A stretch of DNA of 48,884 nucleotides from Planosporangium mesophilum (GCF_016863255.1 NZ_BOON01000037.1:1-48884), one strand, 5' to 3'. Counted from the first letter of the stretch, positions 24,998-34,385 are shown. A program made the numbers and translations. Notes: generated by a model from the sequence alone, not told the origin.

Positions 24998-25099
24998 CGC
25001 TCCTCCTCCCGCGAAGGTCACGCGCTGGTCGCCCACGCGCACCGCGACCCGGTCACGATGCCGGCGCGCCCCGGCTCGAACCATGTCGATCGTCCACAT
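24998..25099 (-). pseudogene. N-terminal stub of an acyl-CoA ligase (AMP-forming)
   Basis: Immediately before the hydratase start the same frame reads MWTIDMVRAGARRHRDRVAVRVGDQRVTFAGGG, in pieces typical of the first 30 residues of fatty-acyl-CoA/AMP-dependent ligases (RGARRHPDRVAVRxGDxRLTFAEL). It then runs into the hydratase ribosome-binding site. The remaining 450 or more residues of a ligase are absent, so this appears to be a deletion relic of a ligase-hydratase operon. Confidence 0.55.
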
Positions 25100-25131
25100 C
25101 CATCATCAGATCACGCCTCCATCGCGGCGCG

Positions 25132-25185
25132 CAGTGGTCCTTGATGTAGCAGTGGTCCTTGATGTAGCAGTGGTCCTTGATATGT
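25132..25185. repeat. 18-bp tandem repeat, three units
   Basis: CAGTGGTCCTTGATGTAG repeated two times exactly plus a third copy whose last bases differ. It lies upstream of the hydratase/ligase-stub start and may overlap its promoter. Confidence 0.9.
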
Positions 25186-25601
25186 CGGCAATGGACGGAC
25201 CACGTTTATCGGCGAGCGGTTCACCGAATCACGCGAAGCGCGGATCGATATCAGTACCCGACGCAATTGTCGTGGGTGGGCGCTACCCATCGACTACGGC
25301 AATAAGGCGGGCCCACGACGCATAGAAAATCATCCGGACAGATGGTCGGGCCACCGAACCGGCGCGAACGTCCCACCCACCGCGGACCAACCCCCCGTAG
25401 GCGCACGATCACGGCCGGTTTTGCTAGATCAACAGAGGGTACAGAGATCATCCCGGAGGGTCAGTGATCGTTTGCACAAAACACTTATTCCGGACATTGA
25501 CACTGCGGAGAGTAATGGATTCACAACTTATCGAGATAATCGGTGTGGGTTATCGCACTTCTATTCGCCATATGACACGGGTACATATCTAAGCTCTCCG
25601 G
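25186..25601. other. Gene-free intergenic region
   Basis: About 415 bases, less GC-rich than the surroundings in its right half. No convincing coding frame, RNA gene or known riboswitch was recognised. AT-rich elements near 25582-25592 (TACATATCTAA) may be the promoter of the next gene. Confidence 0.5.
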
Positions 25602-26495
25602 GTGCCACGCCACTCCAAGAACGATCAGCAACCAGACAACGCGTTGAGCGAGCTCCGACTTTCGGACTATGTCCGGCTTCCGCGTCGGGGCCGCCATTCC
25701 AGGAAAACCGATATCCGCCCACTCATGGGTGCGGTTGCGGCCTCCATCGCGCTGGCCGGAGTTGGCATCGCTTCCTGGGGCAGTGCCAGTACCACGGTGC
25801 AGCCGGCCGCGGCCGGCACCGAACGAACGACGCTCACCGGGAACGCGGAGCGCGCCGCGGAGGCGTCCGCCGCTTCCCGCGGCCGGGCCCGCTCCGAGTC
25901 CACGTCCTCGGCCGGCAGCACGTCCCCCGCGCGGCCGCAGCAGAAGCCGAGGCCGACGAGCCCGGCTCAGGAGGCACCGGCCGCCGTCGCGCAGCAGAAC
26001 GCGCCGCAGCAACCGGCGGTTCCGGCGCCCCCGGCCGCCAAGCCGTCCCCGACCAAGCCCGCGCCGGTCGCCGGGCTCGACCGAATCCAGATGGACAACG
26101 CGATCGCCATTGTCCGGGCCGGCCAGGAGATGAAACTGTCGAGGCGCGCGTTCGTGGTCGCGATCTCCACCGCACTGCAGGAGAGCCAGCTGCGCAACCT
26201 GGCCAACACCGGCATACCGGCGTCGCTGAACCTGACCAACGAGGGTACGGGACAGGACCACGACTCGGTGGGCCTGTTCCAGCAGCGGGTGACCATGGGC
26301 TGGGGCAGCCTGACCGAGCTGATGGACCCGAAGTCCTCGGCCCGCGCGTTCTACAACCGACTGGTCACCATCGTCGGCTGGGAGCAGATGCCCGTCACGG
26401 TCGCGGCGCAGTCGGTGCAGGGCTCGGCCTTCCCGTACGCGTACGCCCAGCACGAGTCCCGGGCCCAGCAGATCGTGGACGCGATCATCCAATAA
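25602..26495 (+). CDS. Exported protein with C-terminal lysozyme-like (lytic transglycosylase-like) domain
   Basis: A 297-residue protein from GTG without a ribosome-binding site; an AT-rich -10-like element about 11 nt upstream suggests a leaderless mRNA. A basic N-terminus (LPRRGRHSRKTDIRP) leads to one hydrophobic segment (about 46-66), then a long Ala/Pro/Ser/Gln-rich linker (70-160). The C-terminal domain (about 165-297) has MDNAIAIVRAGQEMKLSRRAFVVAISTALQES and the pattern DHDSVGLFQQR, known from actinobacterial cell-wall proteins with lysozyme-like folds; Glu in LQES is a candidate catalytic acid. It probably acts on peptidoglycan outside the membrane. Confidence 0.7.
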   Translation: MPRHSKNDQQPDNALSELRLSDYVRLPRRGRHSRKTDIRPLMGAVAASIALAGVGIASWGSASTTVQPAAAGTERTTLTGNAERAAEASAASRGRARSESTSSAGSTSPARPQQKPRPTSPAQEAPAAVAQQNAPQQPAVPAPPAAKPSPTKPAPVAGLDRIQMDNAIAIVRAGQEMKLSRRAFVVAISTALQESQLRNLANTGIPASLNLTNEGTGQDHDSVGLFQQRVTMGWGSLTELMDPKSSARAFYNRLVTIVGWEQMPVTVAAQSVQGSAFPYAYAQHESRAQQIVDAIIQ

Positions 26496-26632
26496 GCGCC
26501 CAGCCATGATCACGGTGTACGGCCCGGGCTGCCCAGCAGCCGCGTGACCGGGCCAGCGGGCAGGTCGATCCGCTGATCCCCGTACCCGTGCAACCCCACT
26601 CTCCCGACGATCACGACAAGGTATAGGCGTAC

Positions 26633-26646
26633 GTCAACCCGTTGAC
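26633..26646. promoter_or_regulatory. Inverted repeat overlapping the -35 of the sugar ABC operon
   Basis: GTCAAC-CC-GTTGAC, with the right arm inside the TTGACA -35 box. Possibly a second regulator site. Confidence 0.35.
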
Positions 26647-26670
26647 ACGGACTGCGCCGTTACCTAACGT
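26642..26670 (+). promoter_or_regulatory. Promoter of the xyloside ABC operon
   Basis: TTGACA, 17-bp spacer, TAACGT. Predicted start is near 26677, inside the LacI operator. Confidence 0.75.
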
Positions 26671-26673
26671 CTG

Positions 26674-26689
26674 ATCGAAGCGCTTCGAT
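26674..26689. promoter_or_regulatory. LacI-family operator at +1
   Basis: ATCGAAGCGCTTCGAT, a perfect 16-bp palindrome with the central CG of LacI/GalR sites. It covers the predicted transcription start, as expected for repression. Confidence 0.8.
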
Positions 26690-26756
26690 GATCAACGGGG
26701 ACGCCCCTACGGCACCTCGATCACGAGCGCACCGGCCCGTCCGGAGGAGAGCAGAC

Positions 26757-28055
26757 GTGTGGAGACTGCGTAGAGCCCTCGCCGTCGCGGCGGTGGCCGC
26801 CCTCTGTCCGATCTTCGCCGCCGCCTGCGGAAGCTCCGGGGGGTCCGGCGACGGCAAGGTCCTGAAGCTGTGGCACTACGAGGGCGCCAACAGCGCGATG
26901 GGCATCGCCTGGAACGAGGCGATCAAGAAGTTCGAGGCGTCCCACCCCGGTGTGAAGGTGCAGTTCGAGGAGAAGGGGTTCGAGCAGATCCGGCAGAGCG
27001 CCAGCATGATCCTCAACTCCGACGACGCGCCGGACCTCATGGAGTACAACAAGGGCAACGCCACCGCCGGGCTGCTGTCCAAGCAGGGCCTGCTCACCGA
27101 CCTCAGCCCCGAGGTCAGCAAGCGCGGCTGGGGCTCACACCTCAGCCCGGGCCTGCAGACCACGGCGCGGTACGACGCCAAGGGCGTCATGGGTAGCGGC
27201 ACGTGGTACGGCGTACCGAACTACGGCGAGTACGTCATGGTCTATTACAACAAGGACCTGTTCGCCAAGCACGGCGTGCCGGTGCCGACCACGTTCGCCG
27301 AGTTCCAGTCCGCGATGGACACCTTCGTCAAGGCCGGCGTGCCGCCACTGTCGGTCGGCGGTGCCGAGTACCCGGCGCAGCAGATCTTCTACCAGCTCGC
27401 GCTGTCGAAGGCGAACCGGTCCTGGGTGGACGGTTACCAGCTGTACCGGCACCCGGTCGACTTCCACGGACCCGAGCTCACCTTCGCCGCCACCACGTTC
27501 TCCGACTGGGTACGCAGGGGCTACATCCCGGCCAACTCCGCGGGCATCAAGGCCGAGGACATGGGCCAGGCCTTCGAGCAGGGCAGGTTCCCGATCCTCA
27601 TCAGCGGTAGCTGGTGGTACGGCCGGTTCGCCGACGAGATCAAGAACTTCCAGTGGGGCACGTTCCTGTTCCCGGGCACGACGCTGCACCTCGGCTCCAG
27701 CGGGAACCTCTGGGTGGTACCGCAGAAGGCCAAGAACAAGAGCCTGGCGTACGACTTCATCGATCTCACCATGAAGCCCGAGATCCAGAACCTGCTCGGT
27801 AACTCCGGGGGCGTACCGGTCGCCGCCGACCCGGCCGCCATCACCGACCCGAAGAGCAAGGAACTGATCGGGAACTTCAACACGATCACGAAGGCGGACG
27901 GGCTCGCGTTCTACCCGGACTGGCCGGCGCCCGGCTACTACGACGTCATGGTGGCCGGGATGCAGAAGCTCATCAACGGCTCGGCCGGCCCGAACCAGGT
28001 GCTCGACGAGATCGCCAAGCCGTACCGCGACAACCTGGCGAACGTCGGCAGATGA
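26757..28055 (+). CDS. Sugar ABC transporter substrate-binding lipoprotein
   Basis: A 432-residue lipoprotein. GTG at 26757 has GGAGGAGAG upstream. The lipobox is FAAAC with Cys near residue 25. The mature part begins VLKLWHYEGANSAMGIAWNEAIKKFEASHPGVKVQF, typical of family 1 oligosaccharide-binding proteins. It starts the operon with two permeases and an alpha-xylosidase. No ATPase is encoded here, so a shared MsiK-type ATPase elsewhere is likely (known for actinobacterial sugar importers). Probable ligands are xylose-containing oligosaccharides (inference from the operon). Confidence 0.9.
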   Translation: MWRLRRALAVAAVAALCPIFAAACGSSGGSGDGKVLKLWHYEGANSAMGIAWNEAIKKFEASHPGVKVQFEEKGFEQIRQSASMILNSDDAPDLMEYNKGNATAGLLSKQGLLTDLSPEVSKRGWGSHLSPGLQTTARYDAKGVMGSGTWYGVPNYGEYVMVYYNKDLFAKHGVPVPTTFAEFQSAMDTFVKAGVPPLSVGGAEYPAQQIFYQLALSKANRSWVDGYQLYRHPVDFHGPELTFAATTFSDWVRRGYIPANSAGIKAEDMGQAFEQGRFPILISGSWWYGRFADEIKNFQWGTFLFPGTTLHLGSSGNLWVVPQKAKNKSLAYDFIDLTMKPEIQNLLGNSGGVPVAADPAAITDPKSKELIGNFNTITKADGLAFYPDWPAPGYYDVMVAGMQKLINGSAGPNQVLDEIAKPYRDNLANVGR

Positions 28056-28945
28056 GCCGTTCGCACCGCCGCGCCGGGTACGCGATCTTCCTGCTGCCCG
28101 GCGCGGTGCTGTGCACCGGCGTCATCGCGGTACCGGTACTGGCCAACGTCGCCGCCAGCTTCACCGACTGGACGGGCGTCGGCACGCCGGCCTGGGTGGG
28201 GCTGCGCAACTACGAACGGCTGCTCGGCGACGACAACTTCTGGGCCTCGTTCTCGCACATCATCGCGCTGATCGTGGCGATGGCGGTGGTCCCGACGTTG
28301 ATCGGCCTGGTGCTCGCCGCGGTGCTCTTCGACTATGTGTCCCCACGCTTCGGCCCACGCGCCACGAGCGCGCTGCGCGCCGGCTTCTACCTGCCCCAGG
28401 TGCTGCCGGTGGCGGTCACCGGCATCGTCTGGGGCTGGATCCTGCACCCCGACTACGGGGCGCTGAACTCGGTCCTCGGGTCGGCGGGCTTGAGGTCGCT
28501 GGCCCGCAACTGGCTGGGCGATCCGGCGTACGCGCTGTACAGCGTCATGGTGATCATGGTCTGGGTGCAGCTCGGGTACCCGGTGGTGATGTTCATGGCC
28601 GGGCTGCGGCGCATCGACCCGGAACTGTACGAGGCCGCCGACCTCGACGGCGCCGGCTGGTGGCAGCGGTTCACCCGCATCGCGGTGCCGCAGATCCGGC
28701 CGGAGATCTACGTGGTGCTGGTGACCACGACCATCGCGGCGTTGAAGGTCTTCGGCCAGATCTTCGTGCTCACCCGGGGCGGGCCGGGCAACGCGACGCT
28801 GGTGCCGAGCTACTTCGCGTACCAGAACTTCTTCGAACGCGCGAACGTCGGCTACGGCTCGGCCATCTCCACCGTGCTCGTCGTGCTGATCGTGGCGCTG
28901 ACGTTCGTGTTCCTGCGGGTGCAGACCCGCGGTGGGGCGGCCTGA
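28052..28945 (+). CDS. Sugar ABC transporter permease (MalF type)
   Basis: A 297-residue permease with six membrane segments. The EAA loop reads EAADLDGAGWWQRFTRIAVPQIRP. The ATG overlaps the binding-protein stop (ATGA). It pairs with the next gene to form the pore. Confidence 0.92.
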   Translation: MSRSHRRAGYAIFLLPGAVLCTGVIAVPVLANVAASFTDWTGVGTPAWVGLRNYERLLGDDNFWASFSHIIALIVAMAVVPTLIGLVLAAVLFDYVSPRFGPRATSALRAGFYLPQVLPVAVTGIVWGWILHPDYGALNSVLGSAGLRSLARNWLGDPAYALYSVMVIMVWVQLGYPVVMFMAGLRRIDPELYEAADLDGAGWWQRFTRIAVPQIRPEIYVVLVTTTIAALKVFGQIFVLTRGGPGNATLVPSYFAYQNFFERANVGYGSAISTVLVVLIVALTFVFLRVQTRGGAA

Positions 28946-29776
28946 GTGACCCGCCGCCGCTCCCCCGGACAGTACGGGGTACTGGTCGCACTGGTCGTGC
29001 TCGCGCTACTGGTCCTCGCCCCGATGGCGCTGGTCGCGATGAACGCCGTGAAGACGCCGGCGGACTACGCCGCGCACGGCCCGCTGGCGTGGCCGCGCAA
29101 CCCGAGCCTGTCCGGGATCGTGGACTTCTGGCACCGGGCCGACTTCGGCCGCAAACTGCTCAACAGCTTCGTCATCAGCCTGGCCGTCGCGGTCGGCGGC
29201 GTGGTCGTGTCGGTGCTCAACGCGTACGCCCTGGGCATCGGTAAGGTGCGCGGCCGGGTGGCGTTCCTGGTCGCGTTCCTGGTGGCCAATCTGGTGCCGC
29301 AGGAGGGGCTGGTCTACCCGCTGTACTACCTGTCCAAGCTGGTCAACCTGTACGACAGCCAGCTCGCGGTGATCATCATCTTCACCGCGATCCAGAGCGC
29401 GTTCGGTACCTACCTGCTGTCGAGCGTCTACGCCGGCTTCCCGACCGAACTGCTCGACGCGGCCGCCATCGACGGCGCCGGCCGGTGGCGGACGCTGTGG
29501 CGGGTGGTGGTACCGGTCAGCCGCCCCACCCTCGCGGTGCTGTTCACGTTCTTCTTCGTCTGGACCTGGAACGAGTTCCTGCTGCCGCTGGTCTTCCTGA
29601 TCACCAACTCCCACCAGACCGTCCCCGTCGCCCTCGGCGTGCTCCAGGGGCAGCGGATGATGGACGCCACGACCACCAGCGCCTCTGCCCTGCTGGGCAT
29701 CCTGCCCGCGGTCCTGTTCTTCCTGGTCTTCCAGCGCACCCTCACCCGAGGGATCATGGCCGGCTCCGTCAAGTGA
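28946..29776 (+). CDS. Sugar ABC transporter permease (MalG type)
   Basis: A 276-residue permease; GTG directly follows the previous stop. Its EAA loop is DAAAIDGAGRWRTLWRVVVPVSRP, and the C-terminus ends RTLTRGIMAGSVK, matching the usual MalG tail (rGl-aGavK). Confidence 0.93.
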   Translation: MTRRRSPGQYGVLVALVVLALLVLAPMALVAMNAVKTPADYAAHGPLAWPRNPSLSGIVDFWHRADFGRKLLNSFVISLAVAVGGVVVSVLNAYALGIGKVRGRVAFLVAFLVANLVPQEGLVYPLYYLSKLVNLYDSQLAVIIIFTAIQSAFGTYLLSSVYAGFPTELLDAAAIDGAGRWRTLWRVVVPVSRPTLAVLFTFFFVWTWNEFLLPLVFLITNSHQTVPVALGVLQGQRMMDATTTSASALLGILPAVLFFLVFQRTLTRGIMAGSVK

Positions 29777-29786
29777 GGGATGGTGC

Positions 29787-32126
29787 ATGAAGTTCACCGA
29801 CGGGTACTGGATGATGCGCGACGGGGTCCGGCCGCTGTACCCGGCGGAGGTGCGCGACGTGGTCGCCGAATCCGCGTCGCTCACCGTCCACGCGCCGACC
29901 CGCCGGATCACCCACCGCGGCGACACGCTCAACACCCCGGTCATCACCGTCACCTGCACCTCGCCGATGCCCGACGTGATCGGCGTACGGATCAGTCATC
30001 TGCGCGGCGGGCGCGCTGCCGGACCGGAGTTCCGCATCGCGACCGAGGACTGCGAGCCGCAGGTGACGTCGGACGATGACACCGTCACGTTCACGTCCGG
30101 GGCGCTGGGCGTACGGTTCTCCCGGGGCGACCGGTGGGGCATGGAGTTCCTGGCCGACGGGGCAACGCTCACCTCCAGTGGCCCGAAGGCGATGGCCGCG
30201 CTCGACACCGACGACGGCGGCCACTACCTGCGCGAACAGCTCGCCCTCGACGTCGACACCCACGTGTACGGGCTGGGCGAGCGGTTCGGCCCGCTGGTCA
30301 AGAACGGGCAGGTCGTCGACGTCTGGAACGCCGACGGCGGTACCAGCAGCGAGCAGGCGTACAAGAATGTGCCGTTCTACCTCACCGACTCCGGCTACGG
30401 GGTGTTCGTCAACCACCCCGGCGCGGTGTCGTTCGAGGTCGGCTCCGAGGCCGTCTCCCGGGTGCAGTTCAGCGTGCCGGGCCAGCAGCTTTCGTACTTC
30501 GTCATCTACGGGCCCACCCCGCGCGAGATCCTGCAGAAGTACACCGCGCTGACCGGCCGGCCCGCGCTGCCGCCGGCGTGGTCGTTCGGGCTGTGGCTGA
30601 CGACGTCGTTCACCACCTCGTACGACGAGGAGACCGTCACCGGCTTCATCTCCGGCATGGCCGAGCGCGACATCCCGCTGTCGGTGTTCCACTTCGACTG
30701 CTTCTGGATGCGCGAGTTCCACTGGTGCGACTTCCGGTGGGACCCGGCGACCTTCCCCGACCCGGAAGGGATGCTCACGCGGCTGAAAGAGCGGGGACTG
30801 CGGATCTGCGTCTGGATCAACCCGTACATCGCCCAGCGCTCCGCGCTGTTCTCCGAGGGCGCGGCGGCCGGATATCTGCTCCGCAAGCCCTCCGGCGACG
30901 TCTGGCAGACCGACCAGTGGCAGGCCGGCATGGCCCTGGTCGACTTCACCAACCCGGCCGCCCGCGACTGGTACGCCGGCAAGCTGCGCGCCCTGCTCGA
31001 CTCCGGCGTGGACTGCTTCAAGTCCGACTTCGGCGAGCGGATCCCGACCGACGTCGCGTACTTCGACGACTCCGACCCGTACCGGATGCACAACTACTAC
31101 AGCTACCTGTACAACGAGACGGTCTTCGAGGTGCTGCGGGAACGGCACGGCGACGGCGGGGCGGTGCTGTTCGCCCGGTCGGCGACGGCCGGTTCGCAGC
31201 AGTTCCCGGTGCACTGGGGCGGCGACAGCGAGTCCACCTTCGCGTCGATGGCCGAGAGCCTGCGTGGCGGGCTGTCGCTGGCCATGTCCGGCTTCGGGTT
31301 CTGGAGCCACGACATCGGCGGGTTCGAGGGCACACCCGACCCGGCGGTGTTCATCCGCTGGATCCCGTTCGGGCTGTTGTCCTCGCACAGCCGGCTCCAC
31401 GGCAGCGGCTCGTACCGGGTGCCATGGCTGTTCGGCGACAAGGCCGTTGAGGTGCTGCGCGAATACACCCGGCTGAAGGCCCGGCTGATGCCGTACCTGT
31501 ACGCGGCCGCCCTGGACGCCCACCGCGACGGCACGCCGGTGATGCGGCCTCTTGTCTTCGAATTCCCGGACGACCCGGCCTGCGCCTACCTGGACCGGCA
31601 GTACCTGCTGGGCGACAACCTGCTGGTCGCGCCCGTGTTCTCGGCCGAGGGCGACACCTCCTTCTACGTACCGGCGGGCGGCTGGACCGACCTGCGCACC
31701 GGCGAGGTGTTCAGCGGCCCGGGCTGGCACCGCCGGCGTTATGCGCTCGGTGAGCTGCCGCTGCTGGTGCGCCCCGGCTCGGTGATCCCGATGGGCGCCC
31801 GCGACGACGGCCCCGAGTACGCGTACGCCGACGGCGTGACGCTGCGGGTCTACCACCCGCGCGACCGCCAGGAGATCACGGTGGCGGTGCCGGACCCGAG
31901 CGGGGCGACGGCCGCGACGTTCACGGTGACCCGCGACTGGTCGACCATTGTCGTCGAACGGGACGGGACGCCGGCACCATGGCGGGTACTGCTCGTCGGC
32001 GAGTCCGGCGATGCCACGGTCACCGGTGGCCGGGCCCTACCGTCCAACGACGGCGTACTGGTCGAGGTCGACGCGGTGAAGCGTCGGTGCCTCATCCAGC
32101 TCGGACCCCAGCCGACGGACCGGTGA
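29787..32126 (+). CDS. yicI: GH31 alpha-xylosidase
   Basis: A 779-residue cytoplasmic enzyme releasing alpha-linked xylose, for example from isoprimeverose or xyloglucan oligosaccharides. The N-terminus MKFTDGYWMMRDGV is typical of YicI. The nucleophile is Asp414 in KSDFGERIP, the acid/base Asp480 in HWGGDSES; FARSATAGSQQFPVHW is also diagnostic. No signal peptide. It follows the permease by 10 nt, so it is in the same operon and acts on imported oligosaccharide. Confidence 0.93.
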   Translation: MKFTDGYWMMRDGVRPLYPAEVRDVVAESASLTVHAPTRRITHRGDTLNTPVITVTCTSPMPDVIGVRISHLRGGRAAGPEFRIATEDCEPQVTSDDDTVTFTSGALGVRFSRGDRWGMEFLADGATLTSSGPKAMAALDTDDGGHYLREQLALDVDTHVYGLGERFGPLVKNGQVVDVWNADGGTSSEQAYKNVPFYLTDSGYGVFVNHPGAVSFEVGSEAVSRVQFSVPGQQLSYFVIYGPTPREILQKYTALTGRPALPPAWSFGLWLTTSFTTSYDEETVTGFISGMAERDIPLSVFHFDCFWMREFHWCDFRWDPATFPDPEGMLTRLKERGLRICVWINPYIAQRSALFSEGAAAGYLLRKPSGDVWQTDQWQAGMALVDFTNPAARDWYAGKLRALLDSGVDCFKSDFGERIPTDVAYFDDSDPYRMHNYYSYLYNETVFEVLRERHGDGGAVLFARSATAGSQQFPVHWGGDSESTFASMAESLRGGLSLAMSGFGFWSHDIGGFEGTPDPAVFIRWIPFGLLSSHSRLHGSGSYRVPWLFGDKAVEVLREYTRLKARLMPYLYAAALDAHRDGTPVMRPLVFEFPDDPACAYLDRQYLLGDNLLVAPVFSAEGDTSFYVPAGGWTDLRTGEVFSGPGWHRRRYALGELPLLVRPGSVIPMGARDDGPEYAYADGVTLRVYHPRDRQEITVAVPDPSGATAATFTVTRDWSTIVVERDGTPAPWRVLLVGESGDATVTGGRALPSNDGVLVEVDAVKRRCLIQLGPQPTDR

Positions 32127-32134
32127 CCGTCGCC

Positions 32135-34087
32135 TTACCGCCGAGCGCGGCAGGGTTCGGCGGGTTGTACATTCACGTTCCACGGCCGCACGCCAGGGCT
32201 CGTCCAGATCCGGGGACCGAGCACCGGTCCCGCGCCGGCCGGCGGGGCGCCGGTCAGCATCGTGACCTCCAGGGTCCGAAACGAACCCGGCTTGAGGTCA
32301 ACCGTCGAGATCCCGACCGAACGTTGACGTTCGATCCCTGTCACCAGCGGGACCGGGGCTCCATCGAGCCGCGCACCGGTAACGGTGCCGCCGGTCGGGC
32401 TGAAGACCGAAACGTCGGTTCTCATCGTGTAGCGTTCACCGGCGAGCGCTTCTCCCGTGACGCCGGGCGCCAGTCCCTTGGTCGGCGCGGTCGATCCGAG
32501 CGTGACCCGCAGATTCAATTCTCTGCTGCCGTCCGGCCGGCAGTTCATGGCCGTGAGCTCCGCGGCATAGGTCAGGTAGTAGTCGAGCTTCGCGCCGGTA
32601 CGGTCGTTGAGGAAGATCCCGACCGTCGGCGTGGTGCCGTCCGTGGTGGGCAGCTGGCCGTCCAATGTAGTTCCTTCGATCAGCCGCTGCTCGGCCGGAT
32701 CGGCGTTCCACAGCAGAACCCGGCGCTCACCCATCGCGCGAGCCAGCTGTTGCACCAGCTGGCTCATGTCGCGAGCCTGTCCGACGAGCGCATCGAAAGC
32801 GCCGCGGGCGGCCACGGCGAAGTACCGGTCCTGCTCAGCCGGTGTCATGGTCGCGTACACCTCGGACAACAGGGTGGGCACCGCGTTGTCCGACCACAGC
32901 GGTTCACCGCTGGACACCTCGGCCGGGCCCGTGGCCCCCAGGACGTATGACAGGGCTACCGGATCGGTCGCCAGCACGGCGTCCACCGTGCGGCCGGTAC
33001 GCCGCCGATACATCTCCCGCGCGAGGCTGGCGACGGTCGGGAAGTGTGGCGTGAGGTTGATGTCGGCCGGGTGCTGGCCGAGGCTATCGGTGTACAGCGC
33101 CCGGAGCGCCGGGTCGAGGGGCAGCACCGGACTGTCGAACGTCCCCAGCCCGGTGGCGGCCGTCCCCTGGTCGATGATGCGCACCGCGCCGTCGTCCGCT
33201 TCGACCACGAGGAAGGCGCCCGGCATTCCACCCGTGGCACGGGCCTCGGCGAGATTCTGGAACAACAGCAGGTAGGTACGCGGGCCGCCGGCTCCGAGCA
33301 TCGCGGGCAGGAGTACCGAGAAGCGCTGTGCCAGGTCGGTGATCCGGGCCGCCCGTTCGAGCCCGGCCCGCAGCTCCGTCACGCCCGCTCGGGTCTGCGA
33401 CATCAGATGGTCGTCGGCGATCGCGTCGACCCGCTGCCGCGCCACGCGGACAGCCGTCGCCGCCCGCGCGACTCCCGGCGCGGCGCGCCGGAACGCAGCG
33501 AGGTCGACCCGGCCGTCGCGCGGCGTCAGTGCATCGAGGTCGACGACGCCGGCCGCCTCGACCAGGGGCGGCAGCGCGTCCCGGGCGAGATCGTCGACCG
33601 TCACGGCGACCGTCCGGACCGCGGCGAGATCGGCGCCCGCAACCGGTACGGCCGCGCCGAGCCGGAAGCCGACATCGCCCGTCTCGCCGCGCGCCGCACC
33701 CGTCTCCCGCCGGAGCGCGGTCAACGTCCGCCGGGCCGCGTCGATGTCGCCCTGCTCGACCTGGTCCTGCAACTGACGCAGCATCAGCCCGGCGGTTCGC
33801 AGATGCTCACCGGCTCCCAGCCCCCGCGCCCCGATCCACCACACCGCTGCGGTGGCCAGGCACGCGGTCACGACCACCACGGCAACCATCCGCCGCAGTC
33901 CCCGCAGTCGCCGCGGGCGCCGCCGACGACCGCGGGGAGAGGGTACGGTTCCGAATCGTTGTTTCGCCGCGGCGATCCGCAGGCGCCGGCCAATGGTCCG
34001 GCCGGCTGATTCCACCCGGTCGCGCATTTTCTTGATCGGATTGTGAGTGGTATTGCGCGACGTTCCGGGGGCTCTGCTGTCCGTCAC
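32135..34087 (-). CDS. DUF4012 membrane-anchored protein
   Basis: About 650 residues. A basic N-terminus and one membrane segment (MVAVVVVTACLATAAVWWIGA) are followed by a large extracytoplasmic part. LLLFQNLAEARATGGMPGAFLVVEADDG and TPHFPTVASLAREMYRRRTG are characteristic of DUF4012. The GTG at 34087 lies 7 nt after TAATAT and has no ribosome-binding site, so a leaderless start is chosen; longer (34123) or shorter (34027) starts are possible. Function is unknown; the family often sits near polysaccharide genes. It is inserted between the two halves of the xyloside regulon and converges with yicI, 8 nt apart. Confidence 0.8.
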   Translation of the reverse strand: MTDSRAPGTSRNTTHNPIKKMRDRVESAGRTIGRRLRIAAAKQRFGTVPSPRGRRRRPRRLRGLRRMVAVVVVTACLATAAVWWIGARGLGAGEHLRTAGLMLRQLQDQVEQGDIDAARRTLTALRRETGAARGETGDVGFRLGAAVPVAGADLAAVRTVAVTVDDLARDALPPLVEAAGVVDLDALTPRDGRVDLAAFRRAAPGVARAATAVRVARQRVDAIADDHLMSQTRAGVTELRAGLERAARITDLAQRFSVLLPAMLGAGGPRTYLLLFQNLAEARATGGMPGAFLVVEADDGAVRIIDQGTAATGLGTFDSPVLPLDPALRALYTDSLGQHPADINLTPHFPTVASLAREMYRRRTGRTVDAVLATDPVALSYVLGATGPAEVSSGEPLWSDNAVPTLLSEVYATMTPAEQDRYFAVAARGAFDALVGQARDMSQLVQQLARAMGERRVLLWNADPAEQRLIEGTTLDGQLPTTDGTTPTVGIFLNDRTGAKLDYYLTYAAELTAMNCRPDGSRELNLRVTLGSTAPTKGLAPGVTGEALAGERYTMRTDVSVFSPTGGTVTGARLDGAPVPLVTGIERQRSVGISTVDLKPGSFRTLEVTMLTGAPPAGAGPVLGPRIWTSPGVRPWNVNVQPAEPCRARR

Positions 34088-34093
34088 ACTCGA

Positions 34094-34123
34094 AATATTA
34101 AGTTCACGGGTGCATAGCTGCAC
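34094..34123 (-). promoter_or_regulatory. Leaderless promoter of the DUF4012 gene with palindrome
   Basis: On the minus strand TAATAT ends 7 nt before the GTG start. Upstream of it, at the -35 position, GTGCA-GCTA-TGCAC (34110-34123) is an inverted repeat that may replace or control a weak -35. Confidence 0.45.
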
Positions 34124-34233
34124 GATGTGGACGGCCGAAATTCCATCAGCCCAACGGGCTCGTGATCATATGGTCTCCGCTGCCGGTGCTGCGCGATCGG
34201 CGCCCACGCGCCACTATTTTTCCTGGATTAATG

Positions 34234-34249
34234 AACTCCGGTCGGAGTT
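34234..34249. repeat. Short inverted repeat in the DUF4012/GH3 gap
   Basis: AACTCCG-GT-CGGAGTT in the 424-bp divergent region. Besides this, that region holds the DUF4012 promoter and the GH3 promoter with two LacI operators; no gene is seen in it. Confidence 0.4.
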
Positions 34250-34385
34250 CGCAGAGCACCCACCGCTCCGCCGGGATCCAGTCGCATACCGCGCGGTAGA
34301 AATGAATCGCTTTCCGTCGCGGCGGGAGCGCGTCACTCCCCGTGTAACCGCCGGTCGGTGCCGCCGAGGCACGCCGGTGATCCTC

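Noticed and set aside
25083-25325. Small frame across the 18-bp repeat
   Set aside because: Its VVLDVA repeats come from the DNA repeat; no start signal or homology.
25186-25601. Cyclic di-AMP (ydaO) riboswitch before the cell-wall protein
   Set aside because: Such switches often precede actinobacterial wall hydrolases, but none of the conserved ydaO elements could be found here.
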